From: Paratissierella segnis
GTDB taxonomy: Bacteria > Bacillota > Clostridia > Tissierellales > Tissierellaceae
Direction: 5' to 3'
NCBI RefSeq assembly: GCF_014385195.1
Contig: NZ_JACRTG010000008.1
Location: 62,001-126,000, forward strand
DNA: 64,000 nucleotides
In this document: positions 34,442 to 43,001 of the stretch, piece by piece
Position numbering within the stretch: the stretch's first letter is position 1
Layout of the letters: the number at the start of each line of letters is the position of its first letter
Notes under the pieces: generated by a model
Databases searched by the model: none
What the model saw: the letters and a program-made list of their open reading frames with translations, nothing else
Told to the model about the DNA's origin: nothing
Position numbers and translations under genes: made by a program

Positions 34442-35467
34442 ATGAAAAGAATAAGGATAGAAGATGCGGTAGGCAGTGTATTATGTCATGATATGACCAG
34501 AATAGTAAAAGATGAGATAAAAGACGCTGCTTTCAGAAAAGGGCATATAATTGAAAAAAAGGATATTCCCCTTCTTTTGTCAATGGGTAAAGAACATATT
34601 TACGTATATGAAAAAAAAGAAGGAATGATCCATGAGGATGAGGCGGCTTATATATTGTCTAAATTATGTCTAAACGATTATATGGCTGCAACAGATGTAA
34701 AGGAAGGGAAGGTAGAGATTAAGGCAACTCAAGAGGGTTTTTTCCAAGTTGATGTGGAAAAATTGAATAGAATAAATCAATTGGACGATATAATGATAGC
34801 AACAAGAATGGGAAATCTGCCTGTGAAAGCAGGAGAAAAGCTTGCCGGAATGCGTATTATTCCTTTAGTTATTGAGGATGAAAAGTTGAATAGTGCTAAA
34901 AAAATAGTAGGGAATAAACCTATATTAAAGATTACTCCATTTAAAAAACTAAAAGCCGGAATTGTAACTACCGGCAATGAAGTATTTTATGGGAGGGTCA
35001 AGGATACCTTTACTCCAATTATAGCTGAAAAGCTAAAAAATCAAGGGGTCGAAGTTATAGAACATATTACCAGTGATGATGATACTGAACGAATTAAATC
35101 CTCTATTCTTGAAATTAAAGAGAGAGGAGCGGATTTGATTATTTGTACCGGAGGTATGAGCGTTGATCCGGATGATTTAACTCCGGCAGCTATAAAGATA
35201 AGCGGAGCTAAAATAGTCACTTATGGAGCGCCGGTACTACCCGGAGCCATGTTTTTGTTAGCCTATTTTGATGATGATACTACTGTTATGGGAGTACCGG
35301 GGTGCGCAATGTACAAGAGAAATACCATTTTTGATATTGTACTCCCCTATGCCGCGGCAAACATAAAAATTGACAAGGCTCATCTGTCAAAATTGGGTTA
35401 TGGCGGACTTTGTTTGGATTGTGAAAAGTGTCATTATCCAAATTGCCAATTTGGTGGGGGAGTGTAG
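34442..35467 (+). CDS. MoeA-like molybdopterin-binding protein with Cys-rich tail
   Basis: The 341-residue product has a degenerate N-terminal half and a MogA/MoeA-type molybdopterin-binding domain: AGIVTTGNEVFYGRVKDTF near 177, LIICTGGMSVDPDDLTPAAI near 237 and GAPVLPGAMFLLAYF near 263. It is shorter than MoeA (about 400) and lacks its last domain. The C-terminus instead carries four Cys in CLDCEKCHYPNC, a likely metal or Fe-S site. Such proteins occur in anaerobes with selenium-dependent hydroxylases. It may handle molybdopterin dinucleotide or metal transfer; the exact role is unknown. Followed by moaA after 41 bases. Confidence 0.83.
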   Translation: MKRIRIEDAVGSVLCHDMTRIVKDEIKDAAFRKGHIIEKKDIPLLLSMGKEHIYVYEKKEGMIHEDEAAYILSKLCLNDYMAATDVKEGKVEIKATQEGFFQVDVEKLNRINQLDDIMIATRMGNLPVKAGEKLAGMRIIPLVIEDEKLNSAKKIVGNKPILKITPFKKLKAGIVTTGNEVFYGRVKDTFTPIIAEKLKNQGVEVIEHITSDDDTERIKSSILEIKERGADLIICTGGMSVDPDDLTPAAIKISGAKIVTYGAPVLPGAMFLLAYFDDDTTVMGVPGCAMYKRNTIFDIVLPYAAANIKIDKAHLSKLGYGGLCLDCEKCHYPNCQFGGGV

Positions 35468-35508
35468 GTATAGAACAATAAATTATTTAATGAGAATATG
35501 GTGATATC

Positions 35509-36465
35509 ATGAAGGATTCCTTTGATAGGGAGATAAATTACTTAAGGGTTTCATTAACCGACAGATGCAATTTAAGATGTAAATATTGTATGCCTGAAAA
35601 AGGCATCGATAAATTAAAGCATGATGATATATTGTCCTTAGAGGAAATTTATGAACTCATAGAGATATTTGTACAATTAGGCATCACAAAGATTAGGTTC
35701 ACCGGCGGGGAGCCCTTAATAAGACATGGCGTAATTGATTTAATAGAAAGGGTTTCAAAGCTTAACGGAATTAGGGAATTAACTATGACAACCAATGGGA
35801 CACTAATCAAGGACAATATTGCAGGCTTAAAAAATGCAGGATTAAATAGACTTAACATAAGCCTTGACACTTTGGATGAAAAAAAGTATAAATCCATAAC
35901 TGGTGGCGGCAATATCTTTAGTGTATTAGAGGGTATTGAGGAGGCTCAAAAAATGAGACTTACTCCCATTAAGATAAATACTGTTTTAATTGGTGGGTTT
36001 AATGATGATGAGATTGAAGATTTCATCAACTTAACTATTGATAATGATATAGAGGCACGATTTATAGAGCTTATGCCTATAGGTGAGGCAGCCGATTTTG
36101 CAAAGGATAATTTTATTTCAAACAATGAGGTATTGAAATCGGCAAAGGAACTTATAGCTCTAGAATGTGAGGACAAGTCTTCTCCGGCAGTTTATTATAA
36201 ACTACCTAACGCCATAGGGAAAATTGGTTTAATTAGCCCTATATCATGTAAATTTTGCAAGAATTGTAACAGAGTAAGACTTACATCAACAGGAAAATTG
36301 AAGTTATGTTTACATTCAGATAGGGAAATAGATTTAAGGAGCGCTTTAGCAGAAGGGAAAGATGTTAAGAAGATTATTATGGAATCCATTTTAATAAAGG
36401 AAGAAGAACATCATCTTGAGTATGAAAAATATATTTACAAAAATATGAATCAGATAGGAGGTTAG
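35509..36465 (+). CDS. moaA: GTP 3',8-cyclase MoaA
   Basis: The 318-residue radical SAM enzyme converts GTP to 3',8-cH2GTP, the first step of molybdopterin synthesis. DRCNLRCKYCMPEKG holds the N-terminal 4Fe-4S Cys triad, and FTGGEPL the SAM site. The second cluster is in CKFCKNCNRVRLT with another Cys at KLKLCL. The protein ends in Gly-Gly, as required for activity in MoaA. GGTGAT precedes the ATG, and the moaC fusion gene starts 2 bases after its stop. Confidence 0.95.
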   Translation: MKDSFDREINYLRVSLTDRCNLRCKYCMPEKGIDKLKHDDILSLEEIYELIEIFVQLGITKIRFTGGEPLIRHGVIDLIERVSKLNGIRELTMTTNGTLIKDNIAGLKNAGLNRLNISLDTLDEKKYKSITGGGNIFSVLEGIEEAQKMRLTPIKINTVLIGGFNDDEIEDFINLTIDNDIEARFIELMPIGEAADFAKDNFISNNEVLKSAKELIALECEDKSSPAVYYKLPNAIGKIGLISPISCKFCKNCNRVRLTSTGKLKLCLHSDREIDLRSALAEGKDVKKIIMESILIKEEEHHLEYEKYIYKNMNQIGG

Positions 36466-36467
36466 TT

Positions 36468-37361
36468 ATGGAATTCACTCATTTCAATGGAAACGACAGA
36501 GCTCATATGGTAGATGTATCTAAAAAGGAAAATACAAAGCGAACGGCAATAGCTACCGGAAGAATAAAAATGAAGGAAGAAACAGTAGAAAAAATAAAAC
36601 AAGGTCTTATTACCAAGGGAGATGTTTTGTCTGTAGCCCAAGTAGCAGGAATTATGGGTTCTAAAAGGACAAGCGATATAATACCCATGTGTCACAATAT
36701 AAATTTAAACGGATCGGATATCCGATTTTCAATACAAGAAAATTATATAGACGTGGAGGCTGAGATAAAAACAACAGGTAAAACCGGTGTGGAAATGGAA
36801 GCTTTGACAGCTGTATCCATAGCTTGTCTTACTATTTATGATATGTGCAAGGCTATTGATAGAGGCATGATTATAGAAGAAGTAAAATTGATAAAAAAGA
36901 CCGGTGGAAAGTCCGGTGAATATAGGAGATGTTTGGGTAAGGTTGTTTCTGTCAATATATCAGATACAAAAGGTATAGCTAAAAAGCCTATAGGAAGCGG
37001 GTTATTTATAGAAGATTATGGACTGGAAAATGATGCTCATAGCGGTAGTTGGCATAGACAAGTAAGCTTGCTTGCAATCGAAAGCATCAATAAAATGCGA
37101 AAAGAAGGTCTGGAAGTATATCCGGGAGATTTTGCTGAGAATATTACAACCGAAGGAATAGTTGTATATGAATTGCCTATAGGCACAAAATTGAAAATTG
37201 GTGAGACCGTTCAGGAGGTAACTCAAATAGGAAAGGAATGTCACACGGGATGTGAAATAGCTAAGACTGTGGGGAAATGCGTAATGCCAAAGGAAGGCAT
37301 ATTTACTAAGGTTTTAAAGGGCGGGACGATAAAAGAAGAGGATTCAATAGAAATTTACTAA
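36468..37361 (+). CDS. moaC: MoaC-MOSC fusion protein
   Basis: Residues ~1-158 are MoaC (cyclic pyranopterin monophosphate synthase): MVDVSKKENTKRTA, GDVLSVAQVAGIMGSKRTS, IPMCHNI and TGVEMEALTAVSIACLTIYD, with the catalytic Lys and His region intact. Residues ~165-297 are a MOSC domain (EDYGLENDAHSGSWHRQVSL, GDFAENITTEG, GKECHTGC), the fold of molybdenum cofactor sulfurase C-termini. The fusion suggests that cofactor synthesis and its sulfur/selenium handling are coupled. AGGAGG precedes the ATG; the gene is translationally close to moaA. moaD/moaE are not in the window. Confidence 0.92.
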   Translation: MEFTHFNGNDRAHMVDVSKKENTKRTAIATGRIKMKEETVEKIKQGLITKGDVLSVAQVAGIMGSKRTSDIIPMCHNINLNGSDIRFSIQENYIDVEAEIKTTGKTGVEMEALTAVSIACLTIYDMCKAIDRGMIIEEVKLIKKTGGKSGEYRRCLGKVVSVNISDTKGIAKKPIGSGLFIEDYGLENDAHSGSWHRQVSLLAIESINKMRKEGLEVYPGDFAENITTEGIVVYELPIGTKLKIGETVQEVTQIGKECHTGCEIAKTVGKCVMPKEGIFTKVLKGGTIKEEDSIEIY

Positions 37362-37380
37362 ATCCATGTCTATTCATGAA

Positions 37381-37417
37381 AAAAGGACTTGGTGCAGGGG
37401 GAGCACCAAGTCCTTTT
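37381..37417. terminator. Bidirectional terminator between moaC-MOSC and GNAT genes
   Basis: A 15-bp perfect stem (AAAAGGACTTGGTGC and complement) with a 7-base loop. The A/T ends give a T tract on both strands, serving the two converging genes. Confidence 0.92.
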
Positions 37418-37418
37418 A

Positions 37419-38144
37419 TTAATTTTCGAATTTCATATAATTCAAAAGCCTAGTATCTTTAAATATTTCAAACCCTATATAGCCATCTTCTATTAGTTCT
37501 TTTTGTTTTTCAAGATTAGCCCATTTGGAGACTACTAAATCTACCGGATTGGAATAAGGATTTTTCAAATCCCTATGTAGTATAAATCTCCACATGCCTT
37601 CCTCATTTTCAGTTCTCGCATATTTTTTCTTCAACTTTTTTATCTTTAGACCATTTTTCATTACATTATACAAACTAAAAAAATTATATGGTGAAACTGT
37701 GCATAGCAAATGTTTGTAGCCTTCTTCTTTAACCAATTCAGTTGCAATTTCTAGGGTCAAACTTTGTAAGTTATTTCCCCTATAAATAGGTTTCACTACT
37801 GTGGTTTCTAAATGCACTACACTATCCAATTCATCTTTAGGGAGGTTGATATCGTACCCTAAATTTCGAGAATCTTTTCCCGGAAAGCCAATATATCTAT
37901 ATGAGATGAGTTTACCTCTATTGTTGCGGACACCAATTACCTTAGCTCCATTTTTTAAATCTTCATACATTTCATCATAGGAATCTAAATATAATATTTC
38001 TTTATTATCAATTCCTTCATACACTTCAAGCTGTAAATCTATAACTTCATTTAAATTAGCCTTAGGTATCAATTCAATAGTATATTCTTCGCGTTTTCTT
38101 GTATTATATTTATCCTTTATTAGGTATCCAGTAGTTAATAACAT
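37419..38144 (-). CDS. GNAT-family acetyltransferase
   Basis: The 241-residue product has a GNAT core near residues 110-165: LETTVVKPIYRGNNLQSLTL (beta-4 and the acetyl-CoA pyrophosphate loop, Arg-Gly-Asn-Asn) and YKHLLCTVSPYNFFSLYNVM (the beta-5/alpha-4 region with conserved Asn and Tyr). The substrate is unknown. GGAGG is 7 bases before the ATG. Monocistronic; terminator shared with moaC-MOSC. Confidence 0.75.
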   Translation of the reverse strand: MLLTTGYLIKDKYNTRKREEYTIELIPKANLNEVIDLQLEVYEGIDNKEILYLDSYDEMYEDLKNGAKVIGVRNNRGKLISYRYIGFPGKDSRNLGYDINLPKDELDSVVHLETTVVKPIYRGNNLQSLTLEIATELVKEEGYKHLLCTVSPYNFFSLYNVMKNGLKIKKLKKKYARTENEEGMWRFILHRDLKNPYSNPVDLVVSKWANLEKQKELIEDGYIGFEIFKDTRLLNYMKFEN

Positions 38145-38754
38145 TTTATTGGCCTCCTTTCCATATATTTGCCAACTGACAACTCAATGCAATATAGTAA
38201 GTTGTTAAATTTAGTATATAATAAAATATAAAGGATGTCAACAAAATATTATAAAAAAATGCGAAAAATTTTAGGTTGTCGATTTCACATCAACAACCTT
38301 ACTATATCCCTTTTAAGACCCCGATTCATTGCTTGGGTAATTCTTGAGCGTAGCGAAGAATCTTATAGCATTTATAATATCAATAAAACAGAGATCCTTC
38401 GCTTTATGCTCAGGATGACAACAGCAGAAATCTTGGGTCTATAAGTGCAGTATAATCATTGATTGAGTCATTCTTGAGCGTAGCGAAGAATCTATGCGTA
38501 ATTCCCCAAAGTTCGACCCTAACAAACTCTTCACTCTTCACTCTTAGTTCTTCATTATCTTTTACCTCTTACCTTTTACTTTTTACCTATCTTTAAAACC
38601 GGAGATCCTTAGAAAGCAGTGCTTATACTGTCCACCTCACCCTTAGACTACAAAGGGTACACGGCAGGATGACCCAAGGGTCGATTGTGCATTGTGAATT
38701 GTGAACTGTGAATTGTGAATTGTGAACTGTGAACTGTGAATTGTGAATTGTTTT
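38145..38754. repeat. 610-base intergenic block of dispersed repeats
   Basis: No gene. It includes two direct copies of the TTCTTGAGCGTAGCGAAGAA module (38339-38363 and 38467-38493), a GAGATCCTT...AGGATGAC module (38393-38420), a TCTTCACTCTTC tract (38526-38550), a 69-bp block (38562-38630) repeated in inverted orientation at 56358-56426, and a 68-base 7-bp-period GTGAATT/GTGAACT tract (38683-38750) that abuts the pepF stop codon. Confidence 0.85.
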
Positions 38755-40524
38755 TTATCTATCAGCCAGTTCCATAAATTTTTCAATATCCTGTTCAATC
38801 AATCTCAATGAGCTTCTGAAAAACTCCGGATCATGAACATCAATTCCCATTCTCAATGCCACGTCTCTAATATTATTCTTTCCGGTAGCACTTAGCAACT
38901 CATCATACTTTGTAACAAATTCTTTCCCTTCATTTAGATATTTTGCATACAGTCCCTTGGAGAATAACAGTCCAAAGGCATATGGAAAGTTATAATAGCT
39001 TAGCTCTGCATTATAATAATGAGGTTTATTTACCCACATATATGGATGCAGGATATCGTGATCAAGTCCATCCCCATAAGCTTCTTTTTGCGAATTCATC
39101 ATTATTTCTTTAAGTTCATTAACCGATAGGGAGTGTGTTTTTCTTCTTTCAAATACTTCTGATTCAAACAAGAAACGGCTCAATATATCAACTATTACTT
39201 GACCGGCATCCGAAATTGAAGATTCCAATATTTCAAATGCTTCTTCTTCATTTGCTTCCTTTAAAGCCGCATTTACCACTATAGTTTCACAGAATATGGA
39301 GGCTGTTTCTGCAATTGGCATTGGATATCTGCTATTTAAGATGGATTCATCCCTTAAATTCAATCCATGATAGCCATGCCCCAATTCATGAGCCAGAGTA
39401 ATCATATTTGAAAAGCTTCCATTGAAGTTTGCCATGATCCTGCTTTCTTTTATTGGATGGAGATTGGAGCAGAAAGCGCCACCCCTTTTACCATCTCTTG
39501 GTTCTACATCAAGCCAATTGTTTTCATATGCATTTTGTGCAAAATCAGCCAGTCTATCGCTAAAGGTTCTAAAATTATCAACTACATATTCCATAGCCTC
39601 TTCATAGGTAAAAGTTCTATTTACCTTTCCAACAGGAGCAAACATTTCGTAGAATGGTAATCCATTCTTATAGCCTAGAATTTCAGCTTTTTTTCTATAA
39701 TATTTGTGAAATACCGGCAGAAATTCTCTTATAGCGGTAAGCATAGCATTCAAGGTTTCTTCATCCATTCTGGACATAATAAACGTTTCGTCCAACGGAG
39801 ATTTGTATCCTCTCAATTGGCAAGTGGTGATAACTTCGCCTTTTATCCCATTTAATGCGGCTGCTGAGGATTCTTCAATTTTCATATATGCTGCTTGTTC
39901 TGCTTCATAGGCTGTATGCCTTATGTCAGAGTCTTTGTCATAAGCTAAATTTCTTACAACAGGTAGAGGCAATTGCTTTCTTTCTCCATCCAATGTTATA
40001 TCAACAAGCAATGTTGAGGATATTTTATTTTGAAGATTTGACCATGCAGTTGAACCGCTGTTGGACATTTTAGATACAAGTATTTCCTCCTGTTCGCTTA
40101 GCATATATTTTGACTTTTCTTTTATTTGATTTAAATAAAATTTATGTTCATTTAAGGATTCGGAGGTTTCAACCAATTCATCCAGGTTATGGATATTTTT
40201 CATAAAACTTTGAAACATTACATTGGGTTTAGTCATTTCAGAAGCTTTAACAGATAATATATCCTTATATTTTGATGCGGATTCATTTTTGGCATCTACA
40301 CTAGATGTAAGTGAGGCATAAGACCTTAATTTTGTAAGGATAGTTGAAATTTCTGCTGAAAATTTTATGAAATCTTCAATTTTTTTGGCCGGATTATCCA
40401 ATGATAATAAGTTTTCATTAGCCCAATTGTTAAATTCAATAATTTGTTCATCTAATTTTCCTAAGTCGCTTTGAAATTCTTTTGATTCAAAAGATGTATA
40501 TAGCTTATCTAAATTCCATCTCAT
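38755..40524 (-). CDS. pepF: Oligoendopeptidase F (M3 metallopeptidase)
   Basis: The 589-residue cytosolic zinc peptidase has the M3 active-site helix HELGHGYHG near residues 379-387 and the third ligand Glu in IAETASIFCETI near 406. The N-terminal helical domain and length suit PepF, which degrades short peptides. GGAGG precedes the ATG by 7 bases. It stands alone, with a divergent msrB. Confidence 0.93.
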   Translation of the reverse strand: MRWNLDKLYTSFESKEFQSDLGKLDEQIIEFNNWANENLLSLDNPAKKIEDFIKFSAEISTILTKLRSYASLTSSVDAKNESASKYKDILSVKASEMTKPNVMFQSFMKNIHNLDELVETSESLNEHKFYLNQIKEKSKYMLSEQEEILVSKMSNSGSTAWSNLQNKISSTLLVDITLDGERKQLPLPVVRNLAYDKDSDIRHTAYEAEQAAYMKIEESSAAALNGIKGEVITTCQLRGYKSPLDETFIMSRMDEETLNAMLTAIREFLPVFHKYYRKKAEILGYKNGLPFYEMFAPVGKVNRTFTYEEAMEYVVDNFRTFSDRLADFAQNAYENNWLDVEPRDGKRGGAFCSNLHPIKESRIMANFNGSFSNMITLAHELGHGYHGLNLRDESILNSRYPMPIAETASIFCETIVVNAALKEANEEEAFEILESSISDAGQVIVDILSRFLFESEVFERRKTHSLSVNELKEIMMNSQKEAYGDGLDHDILHPYMWVNKPHYYNAELSYYNFPYAFGLLFSKGLYAKYLNEGKEFVTKYDELLSATGKNNIRDVALRMGIDVHDPEFFRSSLRLIEQDIEKFMELADR

Positions 40525-40603
40525 AACAATCCCTCCTATATTTCGATGCTCTTAATATTATATCATATTGTAAATGGGTAACAATATAATTGAGGTGAAA
40601 AAT

Positions 40604-41056
40604 ATGAAATATAAGGATTTTAAAAAGCCAGAAAGGGAGTCTTTAATTGAAGAATTGTCTCCAATAGAATATAAGGTGACACAAGAAAATGCAACAGAAA
40701 GACCATTTACACATGAATACAATGAAAACTATGAAGAAGGTATATATGTGGATATTGTTTCCGGTGAGCCATTATTTTCTTCTAAGGATAAATTCAATGC
40801 AGGCTGTGGATGGCCTAGTTTTACAAATCCATTAGAGGAAGAGCATGTAATTGAGAAAAATGACACATCACATGGTATGAGAAGGACAGAGGTCAGAAGC
40901 AAATACGCAGACTCACACCTAGGCCATGTATTTCCTGATGGACCTAAGGATAAAGGTGGACTTAGATATTGTATCAATGGCGCATCTTTGCGGTTTATTA
41001 AAAAGGAAGATATGGAAAGAGAAGGGTATGGGGAATATTTGAAATTGTTTGAGTAA
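40604..41056 (+). CDS. msrB: Peptide-methionine (R)-S-oxide reductase
   Basis: The 150-residue enzyme reduces methionine-R-sulfoxide in proteins. It has GCGWPSF near residues 60-66 (with the likely resolving Cys), [10 protein letters not shown] near 106 and the catalytic Cys in [11 protein letters not shown] near 125. The two CxxC zinc pairs of many MsrB proteins are absent, so this is the zinc-free type. ATG 40604 has GAGGTG 6 bases upstream; a TTG or other start near 40574 is not supported. Downstream lies a perfect 24-bp palindrome. Confidence 0.94.
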   Translation: MKYKDFKKPERESLIEELSPIEYKVTQENATERPFTHEYNENYEEGIYVDIVSGEPLFSSKDKFNAGCGWPSFTNPLEEEHVIEKNDTSHGMRRTEVRSKYADSHLGHVFPDGPKDKGGLRYCINGASLRFIKKEDMEREGYGEYLKLFE

Positions 41057-41061
41057 TATGG

Positions 41062-41085
41062 TAGCTATATTGTACAATATAGCTA
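41062..41085. repeat. Perfect 24-bp palindrome after msrB
   Basis: TAGCTATATTGT followed directly by its exact complement. There is no T tract after it. It could be an operator for the next gene or a 3' hairpin of msrB. Confidence 0.55.
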
Positions 41086-41121
41086 TTGAGTGATAAATTT
41101 AAAGAATTGGGGGAATTGGGA

Positions 41122-41613
41122 ATGTCTGAATCTAAGAAAAGTAAATCATATAGGATAATTTTAGTTTCATTAATTATTATTTTGATATTAAGTGCTTGTT
41201 ATTTTTTTAAGACAAGAGAGGTATATAAAGATGTATATAGTTTAGATGATGGAATCGTAGTCAAAGAGATAGATATAGATAGGTTAAGAGATAAAAAGTT
41301 AAATGATTTCATAACTGAAAATAATCTTGCAAACGGAGTCTTTGAGTATTATTATTCAAAGGGAGATAAGCACTATATATTATTTAATGGAGTAGAAAAT
41401 ACTTATAAGAATGTTACATTCGATTTAGAAAACAAGATATTTACAATTTCCTATGAATCTCAAAGCACCAGTGGTAATAGTAAATTGCTTTATTTAATAG
41501 AAAAAGAATCCGGAGATGCTTTTGATACAATAAAATTGTTGAATAATAATAAGGAAGATTATTTTATTAATGTATATACGCGTGCGACAACCCCTTTAAG
41601 TGATAAATTTTGA
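41122..41613 (+). CDS. Hypothetical membrane-anchored protein or lipoprotein
   Basis: The 163-residue product has a basic start, a hydrophobic segment (YRIILVSLIIILILSACYFF) and a possible lipobox LSAC, so it is anchored on the outer face either by lipid or by the segment itself. The rest is soluble, with no known motif. ATG 41122 has GGGGGAA 7 bases upstream; the TTG at 41086 overlaps the palindrome and lacks an RBS. A promoter for the next operon overlaps its stop codon. Confidence 0.65.
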   Translation: MSESKKSKSYRIILVSLIIILILSACYFFKTREVYKDVYSLDDGIVVKEIDIDRLRDKKLNDFITENNLANGVFEYYYSKGDKHYILFNGVENTYKNVTFDLENKIFTISYESQSTSGNSKLLYLIEKESGDAFDTIKLLNNNKEDYFINVYTRATTPLSDKF

Positions 41614-41638
41614 TAAAGTGGACTTCTTTTGCTATAAT
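41610..41638 (+). promoter_or_regulatory. Distal promoter of the DUF4342/two-component operon
   Basis: TTGATA (41610-41615), a 17-base spacer and TATAAT (41633-41638); the -35 overlaps the preceding stop codon. Confidence 0.6.
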
Positions 41639-41671
41639 GAGATGAAAGTAAAATGAAAAGCCAGATGTATT

Positions 41672-41727
41672 TTTTAATCTAATTTTAATCTTTCTTGAAT
41701 TGTATTTAAAGCTTCCACTACTATAAT
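41672..41727 (+). promoter_or_regulatory. Proximal promoter with 11-bp direct repeats
   Basis: TTAATCT occurs at 41674-41680 and 41685-41691, exactly 11 bp apart (one helical turn), the usual layout of OmpR/PhoB-type response regulator sites. Just downstream are TTGTAT (41700-41705), a 16-base spacer and TATAAT (41722-41727). The operon encodes an OmpR-type regulator, so autoregulation is likely. Confidence 0.5.
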
Positions 41728-41761
41728 TTAATCATATTAAATAGTAGGAGGTATTTATTTT

Positions 41762-42337
41762 ATGGTTACTTTACAACAAGTAGAAGAATTAAGAAGGTAT
41801 GCAAATATTACTTTCAACGAAGCAAAAGATGCACTAGAGGAGACTAATGGAGATATTCTTGAGGCCATAATAAATCTTGAGAAGAAAGGTAAAATCAAAG
41901 CCCCTAAGGATGGAGGCTATTACAGTTCCAAGGATTCATATCAAGATAATCAAAGTAATGATGCTGTAGGGAATGTCCAACCAGAAATTTATGATGAATC
42001 CGGCTCATCCTTTTCGGAGATTTTGAACAAATTCATTTCCTTTGTCAAGAAACTGTTTAAAAAAGGAAATAGAAATAACTTTGAGGTTATAAAAAATGAG
42101 ACAAGAATTATGTCAATCCCGGTTACTATTCTAGTAGTTTTAATAATATTTGCTTTTTGGATTACAATTCCAATTATGATTATAGGACTATTCTTAGGTT
42201 ATAAATATGCATTTAGTGGTCCTGAACTTGGAAAGGATACGGTTAATTGTGCGATGGATTCAGTTTCCAGTGCAGCTGAAAACTTAAAGAAAGAATTCAA
42301 AGGTGATAATACTAATGGTAAAAATTCTAATAATTGA
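41762..42337 (+). CDS. UBA-like/DUF4342 membrane protein
   Basis: The 191-residue product begins with an EF-Ts/UBA-like three-helix domain (VEELRRYANITFNEAKDALE, residues ~7-26, and GDILEAIINLEKKGK). A polar linker follows, then a DUF4342-type region (FEVIKNETRIMSIPVTILVV) with two membrane segments and a short cytoplasmic tail. AGGAGG is 9 bases before the ATG. It overlaps the response regulator gene by 23 bases and so belongs to the two-component operon. It may modulate the kinase at the membrane, which is inference from position. Confidence 0.8.
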   Translation: MVTLQQVEELRRYANITFNEAKDALEETNGDILEAIINLEKKGKIKAPKDGGYYSSKDSYQDNQSNDAVGNVQPEIYDESGSSFSEILNKFISFVKKLFKKGNRNNFEVIKNETRIMSIPVTILVVLIIFAFWITIPIMIIGLFLGYKYAFSGPELGKDTVNCAMDSVSSAAENLKKEFKGDNTNGKNSNN

Positions 42338-43001
42338 GGATGAAGAAAAACTTGCACGTTTTTTAGAGCTTGAACTTAAGTATGAAGGGTATGAAGTAGA
42401 AAAGGCATTTGATGGAAGATCGGGGCTGGAGTTAGTCAAATCCAGTCTTTTTGACCTTGTGTTATTGGACATTATGCTTCCAGGATTGAACGGTATAGAG
42501 GTTCTTAGGAGAGTAAGGCAGTCCTCTGATATACCCATTATATTGCTTACTGCAAGAGATACTATAGTTGATAAAGTAACAGGGCTCGACAGTGGGGCTG
42601 ATGACTACATCACTAAACCTTTTGCAATAGAAGAGTTATTAGCGAGAATTAGAGCTGTTCTTAGGAAAAAAGAGGTTAATAATGAGGGTCAGCTGAAGGA
42701 CATATTAGTATCAGGAGCTTTAAGTCTTAATACCAAAAATAGAGAGGTTCATGTAAATGATGAATTGGTATATTTAACAAAGAAAGAATTTGATCTATTG
42801 CATTTTTTATTAGAGTATAAAGGGATAGTCTTAAGTCGTGAAAAGATACTTGATCGTATTTGGGGATATGATTTTTATGGCGGAACAAATGCTGTGGATG
42901 TATATATTAGGTATCTTAGAGTAAAACTTGAAGAGCCTTTTGGAATAAAAATTTTTCACACTGTAAGAGGAGTGGGGTATGTAATAAAAGATGAGCTTTA
43001 A
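42315..43001 (+). CDS. OmpR/PhoB-family response regulator
   Basis: The 228-residue product has a receiver domain (IIEDEEKL acidic pair, phospho-acceptor Asp in LVLLDIMLPG near residue 51, Lys in YITKPFA near 101) and a winged-helix output domain (LTKKEFDLLHFLLEYKG and IWGYDFYGGTNAVDVYIRYL). ATG 42315 with GGTG 9 bases upstream is used rather than GTG 42303. The cognate kinase gene overlaps by 11 bases. The direct repeats at 41674-41691 are a probable binding site. Confidence 0.93.
   Translation: MVKILIIEDEEKLARFLELELKYEGYEVEKAFDGRSGLELVKSSLFDLVLLDIMLPGLNGIEVLRRVRQSSDIPIILLTARDTIVDKVTGLDSGADDYITKPFAIEELLARIRAVLRKKEVNNEGQLKDILVSGALSLNTKNREVHVNDELVYLTKKEFDLLHFLLEYKGIVLSREKILDRIWGYDFYGGTNAVDVYIRYLRVKLEEPFGIKIFHTVRGVGYVIKDEL

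Noticed and set aside
38235..38444. 69-codon frame between the GNAT and pepF genes
   Set aside because: It lies entirely across dispersed repeat modules and has no RBS.
38683..38750. Possible CRISPR or attachment site from the regular GTGAATT units
   Set aside because: Units are 7 bp with no spacers and recur in many gaps; no cas, integrase or tRNA gene is near.
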